Of a stretch of 64,000 nucleotides of DNA, positions 20,518-29,001 are shown piece after piece. Under the pieces are notes generated by a model that saw nothing but the letters and a program-made list of their open reading frames with translations, was not told the origin of the DNA and did no database searches. Position numbers and translations under genes: made by a program. The stretch covers positions 1-64,000 of the forward strand of contig NZ_VISS01000023.1 in NCBI RefSeq assembly GCF_007827555.1. The letters are read 5' to 3'. The first letter of the stretch is position 1, and each line of letters opens with the position of its first letter. This stretch comes from Aeribacillus composti. Lineage in GTDB: Bacteria; Bacillota; Bacilli; Bacillales; Aeribacillaceae.

Positions 20518-20880
20518 TGCGGAGGTAAAAGTAAAATTATTGTAGGTAAAAATTAGCGCCTTCATTTAATGAGAACTCTGATTGCTCATTAAATGAAAGG
20601 GAAAGTGTGGCAGTAATATAAGAAAGTGCGGCTGCTCCTGGTAGAATGATCATGGACTACATTTAGAGGATAAAAAATTGCCCACAAACGCTCGGCTCAA
20701 TTCTGTTTTTTGAAAAAGGAGATTTTTTTACCAAGAGGGTACCCTGAAAAAAGTGATTTCGCTATCAAAAAATAGCGATTAAAAAAGTTGCCCACAAAGT
20801 CTTGAGTGACTCCAGTCGGAGCATGCCGTTTGCATAACCAATTCTGTATGATATAATAAGATACAACTTGAATAAAAATC
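20518..20880. other. Intergenic region with hairpins and a short direct repeat
   Basis: No gene is supported. A perfect 13-bp hairpin (TTCATTTAATGAG at 20561-20573, complement at 20585-20597) lies after the phosphoesterase. A near-identical 17-base word, AAAAARTTGCCCACAAA, occurs at 20672-20688 and 20782-20798. A small hairpin TCGCTA / TAGCGA sits near 20762-20780. The queC promoter closes the region. Confidence 0.6.
20830..20857 (+). promoter_or_regulatory. Promoter of queCDEF
   Basis: TTGCAT, 16-base spacer, TATAAT, ending about 40 bases before the preQ1 aptamer. Confidence 0.7.
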
Positions 20881-20895
20881 CGTTTCGAAAGAACG

Positions 20896-20932
20896 GGAGA
20901 GGTTCTAGCACACCCTCTATAAAAAACTAAGG
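20896..20932 (+). ncRNA. PreQ1-I riboswitch aptamer
   Basis: The compact class I preQ1 aptamer is visible: stem-loop GAGAGGTTCTAGCACACCCTC followed by the A-rich tail TATAAAAAACTAAGG that folds back into the loop as a pseudoknot. Binding of preQ1 would favour the downstream terminator and switch off queCDEF. Confidence 0.92.
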
Positions 20933-20962
20933 AAAACTATATCCTTGGGATATAGTTTTTTC
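20933..20962 (+). terminator. Riboswitch expression-platform terminator
   Basis: Stem AAAACTATATCC / GGGATATAGTTTT with a two-base loop and T run, immediately after the preQ1 aptamer and 160 bases before queC; the usual attenuator of this riboswitch. Confidence 0.88.
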
Positions 20963-21121
20963 AATGTTTGCGAAAGGTTTAGAAGTTGAATAGATTTATG
21001 ATGATTTCGAAAGGCTTCTGAACAGCTTGCTTCCGCCTCTGTAGCAGAAAAAGAAGCATCAGTTTCTGTTTAAGCTAGGCAGTGTGAATGGCTTTCTTTT
21101 TTCAGAAAGGAGCGTTTTCAA

Positions 21122-21781
21122 ATGGATAATAAGAAAGCGGTCGTTGTGTTTAGCGGAGGACAAGACAGTACAACTTGTTTGTTTTGGGCGAAGAAACAAT
21201 TTGATGAGGTGACCGCTGTCACGTTTCATTATAATCAGCGGCATGCACAGGAAATTGAAGCAGCGAAAAACATTGCGAACGAAGCCGGCATACCTCATTA
21301 TGTGCTGGACATGTCCTTATTAAATCAAATGGCGCCGAATGCATTAACGCGTTCAAATATGGAAATTGAACAAAAGGAAGGAGAGCTTCCCAACACTTTT
21401 GTTCCGGGGAGGAATTTAGTTTTTTTGACATTTGCCGCCATTTTGGCGAAACAACTGGGAGCGAAACATATTGTGACAGGTGTATGTGAAACGGATTTCA
21501 GCGGCTATCCTGACTGCCGGGACGTGTTCGTAAAATCCTGCAATGTAACGATTAATTTAGCGATGGAAGAGGATTTTGTGATTCACACGCCGCTTATGTG
21601 GATCAATAAAGCGGAAACGTGGAAGTTTGCCGATGAGTTAGGGGTGTTCGATATCATTCGCGAAAAAACGTTGACGTGCTATAACGGCATTATTGGCGAC
21701 GGATGCGGCGAATGTCCTGCTTGCTTATTGAGAAAAAGGGGATTGGAACAATATTTGGCTGAAAAAGGAGCTAATACGTGA
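21122..21781 (+). CDS. queC: 7-cyano-7-deazaguanine synthase QueC
   Basis: QueC converts 7-carboxy-7-deazaguanine to preQ0 using ATP and ammonia in the queuosine pathway. The 219-residue length equals B. subtilis QueC. The PP-loop [13 protein letters not shown] is at residues 8-20 and the zinc site [14 protein letters not shown] near residue 200, with an earlier Cys in [10 protein letters not shown]. It is first in the queCDEF operon, downstream of the preQ1 riboswitch. ATG 21122 follows AGAAAGGAGCG. Confidence 0.96.
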   Translation: MDNKKAVVVFSGGQDSTTCLFWAKKQFDEVTAVTFHYNQRHAQEIEAAKNIANEAGIPHYVLDMSLLNQMAPNALTRSNMEIEQKEGELPNTFVPGRNLVFLTFAAILAKQLGAKHIVTGVCETDFSGYPDCRDVFVKSCNVTINLAMEEDFVIHTPLMWINKAETWKFADELGVFDIIREKTLTCYNGIIGDGCGECPACLLRKRGLEQYLAEKGANT

Positions 21782-22218
21782 TGCTTCATCAATTTTATCC
21801 GCAAGTTTTTCATAGTTATAGTTATGAGCTGAATAAAGATATGCAAATATCTGCTGCACACTACATCCCGCATGAAAAAGCGGGGAAATGCGCCCGTGTA
21901 CATGGCCACACGTATTTCGTCAATCTCACTATTTGCGGTGATCAGCTTGATGATTCAGGATTCCTTGTGAATTTTCAGCATTTAAAAAAATGGGTTCATG
22001 ATCGATTTGACCATACGCTGCTCAATGACCATACGGATGTATTCAATGGTCAAAACAGCGAAGACTTTCCAACGACAGAAGTGGTTGCGCGGAAAATTTG
22101 GGAAATTGTCCAGGATCATTTAAATGTACTCCCGAATAAACCGAAATGCTTGCAGGTGTTTGTCAGAGAAACGCCGACAAGCTATGTTGTGTACCGCCCG
22201 AAAAGGGAGATGAAATAA
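21781..22218 (+). CDS. queD: 6-carboxy-5,6,7,8-tetrahydropterin synthase QueD
   Basis: QueD converts dihydroneopterin triphosphate to 6-carboxytetrahydropterin. The product has 145 residues from ATG 21781 (146 if GTG 21778 is used; both are compatible with the AGGAG inside the end of queC). Zinc ligands are the His in ISAAHYIP and the HGHTY pair; the catalytic Cys sits in GKCARVHGH. FDHTLLND is also conserved. Overlaps the queC stop and the queE start, indicating translational coupling. Confidence 0.94.
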   Translation: MLHQFYPQVFHSYSYELNKDMQISAAHYIPHEKAGKCARVHGHTYFVNLTICGDQLDDSGFLVNFQHLKKWVHDRFDHTLLNDHTDVFNGQNSEDFPTTEVVARKIWEIVQDHLNVLPNKPKCLQVFVRETPTSYVVYRPKREMK

Positions 22219-22946
22219 TGAAAAAAATACCGGTCATCGAGATTTTTGGACCGACCATTCAAGGGGAAGGAATGGTGATCGGACAAAAAACAATGTTTGT
22301 CCGAACGGCCGGTTGCGACTATTCATGCAGCTGGTGTGATTCAGCTTTTACGTGGAACGGTTCAGCAAAAGATGAAATTAAACAAATGACAGCAGCGGAA
22401 ATTTTGGACGATCTTATTGAGCTTGGCGGCGATCGCTTCAATCACGTCACCATTTCGGGCGGAAATCCGGCATTGATTAGAGGATTGGATGAATTGATTA
22501 TCCTTTTAAGGGAGCAAGGATTTCGCACTGCACTGGAGACACAGGGAAGTCGTTATCAAGATTGGTTTTTACTAATCGATGATTTAACTCTTTCTCCCAA
22601 GCCTCCTAGTTCAGGGATGAAAACGAACTTTACTGTGCTTGATGACATTATGAAGCGGCTGATCGATGGCGGACGGAAAGACAATGTTAGTCTAAAAGTT
22701 GTTGTTTTTAATGAGGAAGATTTTGATTACGCGAAAAACGTCCACCTTCGCTATCCAAATATTTCATTTTATTTGCAGCCTGGAAATGATCAAGTAAACG
22801 AACAAAATGATCACCTCCTGAGAAATCAGCTTTTAGAAAAATTAGAATGGCTGATCGAATTGACTGTTCAATCAAAAGAAATGAACGATGCTCGAGTTTT
22901 GCCGCAGCTTCATGCACTTGTTTGGGGAAACAAGCGCGGAGTGTAA
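22218..22946 (+). CDS. queE: 7-carboxy-7-deazaguanine synthase QueE
   Basis: A radical-SAM enzyme that makes 7-carboxy-7-deazaguanine from carboxytetrahydropterin. The cluster motif CDYSCSWC (CxxxCxxC) lies at residues 33-40, preceded by IFGPTIQGEGMVIGQ, which is diagnostic of QueE. HVTISGGNPAL provides the SAM-binding GGE-like motif. The 242-residue length matches B. subtilis QueE. The ATG shares one base with the queD stop (TAATG). Confidence 0.95.
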   Translation: MKKIPVIEIFGPTIQGEGMVIGQKTMFVRTAGCDYSCSWCDSAFTWNGSAKDEIKQMTAAEILDDLIELGGDRFNHVTISGGNPALIRGLDELIILLREQGFRTALETQGSRYQDWFLLIDDLTLSPKPPSSGMKTNFTVLDDIMKRLIDGGRKDNVSLKVVVFNEEDFDYAKNVHLRYPNISFYLQPGNDQVNEQNDHLLRNQLLEKLEWLIELTVQSKEMNDARVLPQLHALVWGNKRGV

Positions 22947-22970
22947 ATGAATAGGAAAGGATGAAAAAAG

Positions 22971-23845
22971 ATGGCTGGAAGAAAAGATGATGAATTGAAA
23001 GATCTGACGCTGTTAGGCAACAAAAATACAAAATATTTATTTGAATACAGCCCAGAAGTGTTGGAAGTATTCGATAATAAACATCCAGACCGCGATTATT
23101 TCGTGAAGTTCAATTGTCCGGAGTTTACCAGCTTGTGTCAATAAGGGCACACTTCAGTGGCGACACTGTCGGATAAACCTTGTGAATTCAGGGGAAGAGG
23201 ATAATGGAGTAAAAAGCGAAAATGGCAATTGTAATCGAATAAAAGAAAAACATGTTCTTGTCTCTTATTCCCATTATCTTTCCAACCCTGAGCCAAGCCT
23301 CAAATTTAAGGGAATCTTCTTCTTAAATTTGAGGAAGGTGCAGAGACTATCGAAATCACTCCAGCATGAAGCGAGTAAGAGTAGTGTTGGAGGAAGAGAG
23401 TAGAGTACACCAAGATGACAGCATATATTATCTTGGTGGAAGCGCAAGGGTTCTTATTCAATATCGCAGTTGAATAAGAATATGATATAGTCCACCTGTT
23501 TGTGAAAAACAGAGGCCAATCACCGGACAACCGGACTTCGCGACCATTTATATCAGCTATATTCCAGACAAAAAATGTGTGGAAAGCAAGTCGCTGAAGC
23601 TTTATTTGTTCAGCTTCCGCAACCACGGCGATTTCCATGAAGATTGTGTTAATATTATCATGAATGATTTAATCAAGATCATGGAGCCCCGCTACATCGA
23701 AGTATGGGGAAAATTTACGCCGCGCGGCGGTATTTCTATTGATCCTTATGTCAATTGGGGACGTCCTGGAACAAAATACGAGAAAATGGCGGAGTATCGT
23801 ATGATGAACCATGATTTGTACCCGGAAAAAGTGGACAACCGATAA
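22971..23845 (+). CDS. queF: NADPH-dependent preQ0 reductase QueF, split by an intron
   Basis: QueF reduces the nitrile preQ0 to preQ1. The gene is in two exons: 22971-23138 (56 codons, ending CPEFTSLC) and 23516-23845 (109 codons plus stop, beginning PITGQPDF). Joined, they give 165 residues, the length of B. subtilis QueF, with the active-site Cys56, the conserved Asp in GQPDF, the [13 protein letters not shown] motif, FRNHGDFHE and WGKFTPRGG. Between them lies a 377-base group I intron directly after the codon of the catalytic cysteine. Unspliced RNA would be read as two extra triplets, CAA then stop TAA at 23142, giving an inactive 57-residue peptide. ATG 22971 is preceded by AGGAAAGG. 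Last gene of the preQ1-controlled operon. Confidence 0.93.
23139..23515 (+). ncRNA. Group I intron in queF
   Basis: A 377-base self-splicing-type intron without its own reading frame. Core elements: P/Q region with CCCTGAGCCAAGCC near 23286, a P6 hairpin (CCTCAAATTTAAG 23298-23310 with its complement 23322-23334), R element GTGCAGAGACTA at 23338-23349, and S element ATGATATAGTCC at 23482-23493, giving P7 GACTAT / ATAGTC. Two extra hairpins (23408-23438 and 23451-23480) look like P7.1/P7.2 of subgroup IA. P1: exon end TGTGT pairs with intron GCACA, with the G-U wobble at the splice site; P10: the two G just before pair with CC of exon 2. The intron ends in G. Confidence 0.92.
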
Positions 23846-23947
23846 AGCAAGTCGCTTGAGGCGTTTTTTTGATAAAAGAACCTGCCGAAACTTGCGTTAA
23901 TTGTAAAAAATTCTTGAAATGGCACTAAACTCTTTGATATAAGAAAA

Positions 23948-23980
23948 AGTAAAACGGAGCATTCAATTCTCCGTTTTACT
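23948..23980 (-). terminator. ykvS terminator (possibly bidirectional)
   Basis: Perfect 12-bp stem AGTAAAACGGAG / CTCCGTTTTACT with a nine-base loop; the minus strand continues with TTTTTCTT. It overlaps the last codons of ykvS and lies between it and convergent queF. Confidence 0.8.
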
Positions 23981-24155
23981 TTCCGACAATTTTATAGTTT
24001 TTATGATTAACTACTGTTTTTTGTTCCAGATCCATTTCCCGAAAGTTTTCCATGTACGTAAGATCGACGATGACGGAATTTTCATTTACTTTTTCGACAA
24101 TTCCTTTGAGACCGTCTTTAAATTCAATAACATCTCCAACTTCAGCAATTTTCAT
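23976..24155 (-). CDS. ykvS: Small conserved protein YkvS
   Basis: A 59-residue protein closely matching B. subtilis YkvS as I remember it. The sequence begins MKIAEVGDVIEFKDG, continues IVEKVNENSVIVDLTYMEN and ends VNHKNYKIVGK; it looks like a small beta-barrel domain with KOW-like character. ATG 24155 has an AAAGGAGAG ribosome binding site. Its function is unknown; the position near queF matches B. subtilis gene order. Confidence 0.85.
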   Translation of the reverse strand: MKIAEVGDVIEFKDGLKGIVEKVNENSVIVDLTYMENFREMDLEQKTVVNHKNYKIVGK

Positions 24156-24299
24156 TTGTTCTCTCCTTTTTTATGGATTTTCAAATATTTTGCATGATTT
24201 CTTTAGAATTGTAAAGTTTTTTTGGACAATCGCAAAAAAATAGGTAAAAAGTTTCCATTGCTCGGTAGACTGTTTTTCATAGAAAAGGAGATGGTCGAG

Positions 24300-24494
24300 T
24301 TGACAAATCAAGAGATACAAGACATTTTAAACAAGCTTCGTGATGGAGAACTGGAAGAATATTGTGTATCAAAGGAAGATTTTATGGCGTTTCGCAAAGT
24401 ACTGATCGAAAGGGAAGATTTTAAACATTTTCATGGAACAGCAAAACGCGGTGGCAGCATTGTTTACCGATATACAAAAGATCCAAGAAGCTGA
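24300..24494 (+). CDS. Unknown 64-residue protein
   Basis: I do not recognise a family. The product, MTNQEIQDILNKLRDGE and onward, has two acidic helices and a basic C-terminal part (FHGTAKRGGSIVYRYTKD). I start at TTG 24300 because AAAAGGAG lies nine bases before it; the ATG six bases earlier directly abuts that site. It is divergent from ykvS and has its own terminator at 24486, so it is likely a real monocistronic gene. Confidence 0.65.
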   Translation: MTNQEIQDILNKLRDGELEEYCVSKEDFMAFRKVLIEREDFKHFHGTAKRGGSIVYRYTKDPRS

Positions 24495-24518
24495 CCGATG
24501 TCAGCTTCTTAATTTTTG
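24486..24518 (+). terminator. Terminator after the 64-residue gene
   Basis: Stem AAGAAGCTGAC / TCAGCTTCTT followed by AATTTTTGG, overlapping the stop codon. Confidence 0.75.
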
Positions 24519-24555
24519 GCACATCTTCCTCTTAAAAACTGCTATTAAAGACTGT

Positions 24556-25065
24556 TCACTGTTCTTCCCGTGCCTTTACGGCATATTTCTTCAATTTTTT
24601 TAATGCTCCTTTTCTCCAATTTTTTACTTTGTTGACTGTGACATTTAGCTCCTCTGCAATTTCCTTCTGAGTTTTTCCTTCAAAAAAATACATGGTAAAC
24701 CAAATTCGTTGAGCATCTGATAAAGCGGGGGCAATCCGTTCATATAAATCTCTTGCTTCAATGTCTGTATATGGAAAAAATTCCAATTTAGCAGCTATTA
24801 TGTCATTCGCATGAAGAACATGCCTTTCTTTATATGTTTGTTTTTTCCTTAATTCTGTCATGAGCGAGCCTTTTATCGTTGCATAAGCATAAGTGGCAAA
24901 CCGTCCTTTCTGTTCGTCATAATTGATGCTTGCTTTCCAGAGGGCGATCGCTGCTATTTGAAAAAACTCGTCTTGGTCTGTATAAATATTTAAAGTTTTC
25001 ATAATGTGAAAAATTAAAGGGCGAAAAGCAGTTAGCATCTCTTCAAATGATTGATTCTTTTCCAC
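24556..25065 (-). CDS. Small sigma-70 family sigma factor
   Basis: A 169-residue sigma factor with only regions 2 and 4. Region 2 is FRPLIFHIMKTLNI, then DEFFQIAAIALWKASINYDE and FATYAYATIKGSLMTELRKK (2.2 to 2.4); region 4 has WFTMYFFEGKTQKEIAEELN followed by VTVNKVKNWRKGALKKLKKY, a clear helix-turn-helix. GTG 25065 is chosen for its AAAGGATG ribosome binding site. No anti-sigma gene is adjacent; neighbours are the ger operon (divergent) and the 64-residue gene. It is not SigH, SigI or a canonical ECF factor by my reading; it resembles short phage-type sigma factors such as Xpf or YvrI in layout. Confidence 0.8.
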   Translation of the reverse strand: MEKNQSFEEMLTAFRPLIFHIMKTLNIYTDQDEFFQIAAIALWKASINYDEQKGRFATYAYATIKGSLMTELRKKQTYKERHVLHANDIIAAKLEFFPYTDIEARDLYERIAPALSDAQRIWFTMYFFEGKTQKEIAEELNVTVNKVKNWRKGALKKLKKYAVKAREEQ

Positions 25066-25328
25066 GTGTGCGCATCCTTTCAAAGAGCGCGCTCTTTTTT
25101 TTCCGCGGTAATACAATCGTAAACGGTGTAAATCATTTGAGCGAATCATCATGATTAAGATGATACGCGTCCAATTGTCTGGGAAATTCAATTTTCTATA
25201 TAGGAAAATGCAATTATTTCGTTTCAGCCTCCTCCGTTTTCACCATTTTTCTCATTATTTCTATAGAAGAAATTTAATTGAATAAATAAAAAGATGGCTT
25301 GAAAAAATAATGGAAAGAGGTGGGATGA

Positions 25329-26813
25329 ATGAGCCGAATGTATAAGCAAAATTGGAAAAGAAAAGATTCAATTGAAAAATTGTTTGCTGTCTTCCGCAGT
25401 TCTACTGATTTTATTCAATATGACGTCAATACAAGCCATATCAAATATTGGATTTCATATTTTGAAACGTTAGTGGATGTAAATATATTAAATGAAAACA
25501 TTTTAAAGCCGATTCACTCAAAATATTGGCAGTCATTAGAAGAACTAAAAAACATTTTACCGGTCAAAGATATTTTTTTAACCATTGATACGGATTTAAT
25601 GAAGGAAAAGCTGTTGGAAGGCTTTGTTATGATTTCGCTAAGCGAATATGGATCTCCGTGCTTGCTCGTTAATGCAAAATTAAACAAAGCTAGAGAAGTT
25701 ACACTCCCGGAAGTGGAATTTACGGTCATCGGTCCGAAAGAGGCGTTTGTTGAGTCCATTGAATCCAATATTAATTTAATTCGAAAACGATTGCCGATTG
25801 AAGAGCTGCGCATTCGGACTTTAAAAATTGGCAGGCTGACGCAAACGAGATTAGCGATCATCTATATAGAAGGCATAGCGGATGAGGAAAATGTATTTAC
25901 GGTTTGGCAAAGAATTTCTAATATCCAAATTGATCAAGTGAATGATAGTTCGTACATTACGGAAATGATCTCTGACAATCATAATTCTCCCTTTCCTCAG
26001 CTGTTGGATACGGAAAGACCGGACCGTGTAGTTTCCATTTTGGCGGAAGGGAAAATAGCGGTCATTGTGGACGGCTCTCCCCATGTATTAATCGGTCCGA
26101 CAACTCTTGTCGAATTTTTCGCATCGTTTGAAGATTATTTTTTAAATTGGATTTTGTCTTCCTTTTTCCGTATTATCCGCCTGTTTGCTGTCTCCTTTTC
26201 CATATTGGCAACACCGATTTATGTAGCTGTTTTAAATTATCATTATGAGTTAATTCCAACTGATTTACTAAACAATTTTGTCACATCCAGAAGGGAGGTC
26301 CCAGTTCCGCCTTTTTTAGAGGCGCTGTTTTTGGAAGGAACGATCGAATTGCTGCGTGAAGCGGGCGCCCGGCTGCCGACAAAGGTTGGACAAACGATCG
26401 GCATCGTCGGGGGGATTGTAATCGGAACAGCTAGTGTGGAAGCAGGTTTAACAAGCAATATTTTGCTCATCATTGTAGCGCTTGCTGCATTAGCATCATT
26501 TACAACACCTGTCTATAAAATGGGCAATACGATCAGGCTTTTGCGTTTTCCTTTTCTCATGTTTGCCGAAATGTACGGTCTTTTAGGAATCGTTTTATGC
26601 TTTTGTTTTTTAGCGACCCATCTTTTACGATTAACTTCTCTCGGACGTCCTTTTTTGGAGCCAATCTATCCTCCGAGAATTTCCGATTTAAAGGATGCAT
26701 TCCTGCGTATGCCGTTTTCAATGATGAATGAACGTCCGAAACAGCTGCGGACGGAGCAGCCGAAGCGAATGGATGAAGAGAAATCGAGGGAAAATAAAGA
26801 TATTGATGAATAA
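25329..26813 (+). CDS. gerKA: Spore germination receptor A subunit (GerA family)
   Basis: A 494-residue inner-spore-membrane protein, the A subunit of a nutrient germinant receptor. A long N-terminal cytoplasmic domain (FTVIGPKEAFVESIESNINLIRKRLP, VVSILAEGKIAVIVDGSPHVL) precedes about five membrane segments; RREVPVPPFLEALFLEGTIELLREAGARLP is the family signature. ATG 25329 follows AGAGGTGGG. It begins an A-B-C operon. Which germinant it recognises cannot be told; the symbol is by family, not by proven orthology to gerK. Confidence 0.88.
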   Translation: MSRMYKQNWKRKDSIEKLFAVFRSSTDFIQYDVNTSHIKYWISYFETLVDVNILNENILKPIHSKYWQSLEELKNILPVKDIFLTIDTDLMKEKLLEGFVMISLSEYGSPCLLVNAKLNKAREVTLPEVEFTVIGPKEAFVESIESNINLIRKRLPIEELRIRTLKIGRLTQTRLAIIYIEGIADEENVFTVWQRISNIQIDQVNDSSYITEMISDNHNSPFPQLLDTERPDRVVSILAEGKIAVIVDGSPHVLIGPTTLVEFFASFEDYFLNWILSSFFRIIRLFAVSFSILATPIYVAVLNYHYELIPTDLLNNFVTSRREVPVPPFLEALFLEGTIELLREAGARLPTKVGQTIGIVGGIVIGTASVEAGLTSNILLIIVALAALASFTTPVYKMGNTIRLLRFPFLMFAEMYGLLGIVLCFCFLATHLLRLTSLGRPFLEPIYPPRISDLKDAFLRMPFSMMNERPKQLRTEQPKRMDEEKSRENKDIDE

Positions 26814-26836
26814 CAGCGGAAGAGGAGGAATCCAAC

Positions 26837-27931
26837 TTGGCGCAAATAGCAGAACGTCATAAAGTTTCCGCACCGCTCGTTTTTTATTTAGTGCACAGCA
26901 CTCAATTCGGCATCGGTGTATTAGGTTTTCAAAAAAATGTCGTCAAGTATGCGGGACATGATTCATGGATTTCAGTTATTTTGATCGGTCTTATTGTTCA
27001 TCTGTACATTTGGATGATCTATCAAATTTTGAAACGTTCAAGCGGAAGCTTAATGACACTGCAGCACGATTTGTTTGGAAAATGGGTCGGCAATGGATTG
27101 AACATTGTTTGGATCATCTATTTTTTTCTTGGAAGCTGCGCCATATTAATAGGATATATTGAAATTTTGAAGGTGTGGATGTTTGAAGATTTAAATATTT
27201 GGATTTATACCGCAATTTTTATGGGATTGCTTTATTACATTTTTAACGGTGGATTTCGGGTAGTAACCGGATTTGCTTTTTTTGGAGTGGTTCTGCCGCT
27301 TTGGATTTTTCTTACATTTTTAATTTTCCCGACTCGTTTTGCAGATCTTCAGCACCTCTTGCCAATTATGGATCATTCACCTCAGGAAATTTTCATGGGA
27401 ACGATGCAGATGGTCATAACTGTTATTGGTTTTGAAACTCTTTTTTTGTATTACCCCTTTGTCAAAAATATTGACAAATCCCAAAAATGGGCTCATATTG
27501 GAAATTTATTTACAACCTGTTCCTATATCATCATCATGATTGTTTCGATCGTTTATTATTCTGCGGAAGAAGAAATATTGCGCAATAAATGGGCGACGCT
27601 AGCGATGTGGAAAATTGTTGAACTTCCTTTTGTTGAAAGATTCGAATATATCGGCATTGCTTCCTGGTCTCTCGTCATCTTGCCGAATATTTGCGTCATG
27701 TTGTGGAGCGCCAAAAGAGGTATAACAGAAATTTTTGGAATAACAGAAAAGAAGGCAATCATTTCTGTTCTGGTCGTCATGTTTTTTATAGTCAATGTCA
27801 TTGTTGATAAAGAAGATATTCAATTATTAAATAAGATCATCAATACGTATGCTCTTGGTATTGTATTTTGCTATATTCCGGTTTTATACCTCATTACGTT
27901 TGTACGGGATTTATGGAAAAGGAGAACATAA
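26837..27931 (+). CDS. gerKB: Spore germination receptor B subunit (endospore germination permease)
   Basis: A 364-residue protein with about ten transmembrane helices, belonging to the endospore germination permease family within the APC superfamily; the B subunit is thought to contain the germinant binding site. Landmarks are FQKNVVKYAGHDSWISVIL after the first helix, LPIMDHSP and the C-terminal LLNKIINTYALGIVF. The start is TTG 26837 behind GAGGAGGAATCC, 24 bases after gerKA. Confidence 0.88.
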   Translation: MAQIAERHKVSAPLVFYLVHSTQFGIGVLGFQKNVVKYAGHDSWISVILIGLIVHLYIWMIYQILKRSSGSLMTLQHDLFGKWVGNGLNIVWIIYFFLGSCAILIGYIEILKVWMFEDLNIWIYTAIFMGLLYYIFNGGFRVVTGFAFFGVVLPLWIFLTFLIFPTRFADLQHLLPIMDHSPQEIFMGTMQMVITVIGFETLFLYYPFVKNIDKSQKWAHIGNLFTTCSYIIIMIVSIVYYSAEEEILRNKWATLAMWKIVELPFVERFEYIGIASWSLVILPNICVMLWSAKRGITEIFGITEKKAIISVLVVMFFIVNVIVDKEDIQLLNKIINTYALGIVFCYIPVLYLITFVRDLWKRRT

Positions 27932-27933
27932 AC

Positions 27934-29001
27934 ATGTGGAAAATTCTCTCCTTCATTATGTTGTTCATGCTGATGCTTTATGGATGTCTGGATAAAGAAA
28001 TTATTGATGATGTCAATTTAGTGATGGTTATTGGATACGATGTCGGCGAAGGCAATAAAATTAAAGGAACCATTGTTGCTCCTGAATATAAAAAGGAGCA
28101 GCCGGTCGACAGCAAGGTGATGACGGTCGAATCAGATTTAAGCAGGGATCTGATTTCCGATTTGCAAAAGGAGTCGCCAGCCCCTCTAGTTTATGGAAAA
28201 TTGCAATTTGCTCTTTACAGTGAAGACGTAGCAAAACAGGGAATTGAAAAATATGTCGACTCGCTTGAACGAGATGCAAGCGTCGGTTCAAAGGTCATTT
28301 TAGCGGTCTGCAAAGGTGAAGCGAAAAATTTGCTGGAAGGAAAATATGGACAACAGGGGACTGCCACGTACTTTCGTAATTTAGTGGAGCATAATATGCA
28401 CCGGGAAAATTTGCCGATTATCAATTTACACACATATTTGCGCAACTTTCGCATGAAAGGAAAAGACCCTTCTTTACCTTTATTAGAAAAGAAAAACGAC
28501 CATGTCAAAATAACTGGACTTGCCTTGTTTCAAAAGGACAAAATGGTTGGCGAAATCGAAAATGATCAGCTTTTTTATTTTAAGCTTCTTTCCGATCGAT
28601 ATGTTAAAGGAATTCATACGATCACAATGGATGATGGAAATAAAGCATCTATAGAAAGCATCCGTTCGAAAAGAAGAGCGAACATCGATGAAAAAAATCC
28701 GTTCCATTTAACGATAGAGCTGGAAATTGAAGGGTATCTACGCGAATATTCGGAAGGGACTGTTCGTCCGGAAATCTTAAAAAAAGCTGAAAAAGCGTTT
28801 GAAAAGGAAATTGTGAAGAACAGTATGGAGATGATCGATATGTTTAAAGAGAAAAACATTGATCCGGTTGGATTAGGAGAAGAAATTTTAAGCCATGCGA
28901 GAGGTTTAAGAAAAGTGAAAAATTGGAGGGATATTTATTCCAAGATGGAAGTCGATGTGCATGCGGATGTAAAAATTACTGAAACTGGTGTGGTGCAATA
29001 A
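27934..29001 (+). CDS. gerKC: Spore germination receptor C subunit (Ger(x)C lipoprotein)
   Basis: A 355-residue lipoprotein, the C subunit of the receptor. The signal peptide MWKILSFIMLFMLMLYGC ends in a lipobox with the modified Cys at residue 18. The mature part has the Ger(x)C features GYDVGEGNKIKGTIVAPEY, the SRDLISDLQKESPAPLVYGK segment and a C-terminal WRDIYSKMEVDVHADVKI. ATG 27934 lies three bases after the gerKB stop with AAAGGAG inside that gene. No terminator follows; instead there is an inverted-repeat arm opposite the ykvU ribosome binding site. Confidence 0.9.
   Translation: MWKILSFIMLFMLMLYGCLDKEIIDDVNLVMVIGYDVGEGNKIKGTIVAPEYKKEQPVDSKVMTVESDLSRDLISDLQKESPAPLVYGKLQFALYSEDVAKQGIEKYVDSLERDASVGSKVILAVCKGEAKNLLEGKYGQQGTATYFRNLVEHNMHRENLPIINLHTYLRNFRMKGKDPSLPLLEKKNDHVKITGLALFQKDKMVGEIENDQLFYFKLLSDRYVKGIHTITMDDGNKASIESIRSKRRANIDEKNPFHLTIELEIEGYLREYSEGTVRPEILKKAEKAFEKEIVKNSMEMIDMFKEKNIDPVGLGEEILSHARGLRKVKNWRDIYSKMEVDVHADVKITETGVVQ

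Noticed and set aside
23182-23403. 73-codon open frame inside the intron as a homing endonuclease or maturase
   Set aside because: No LAGLIDADG, GIY-YIG or HNH motif, and the frame overlaps the structured core.
23139-23515. Group II intron or sequencing-error explanation for the queF interruption
   Set aside because: The insert lacks the GTGYG start, the AY end and a domain V hairpin of group II introns, and an error cannot add 377 bases with group I core elements that pair with both exons.
24222-24299. N-terminal extension of the 64-residue gene from 24222
   Set aside because: No ribosome binding site upstream, while a good one lies at 24284-24291 inside this stretch.
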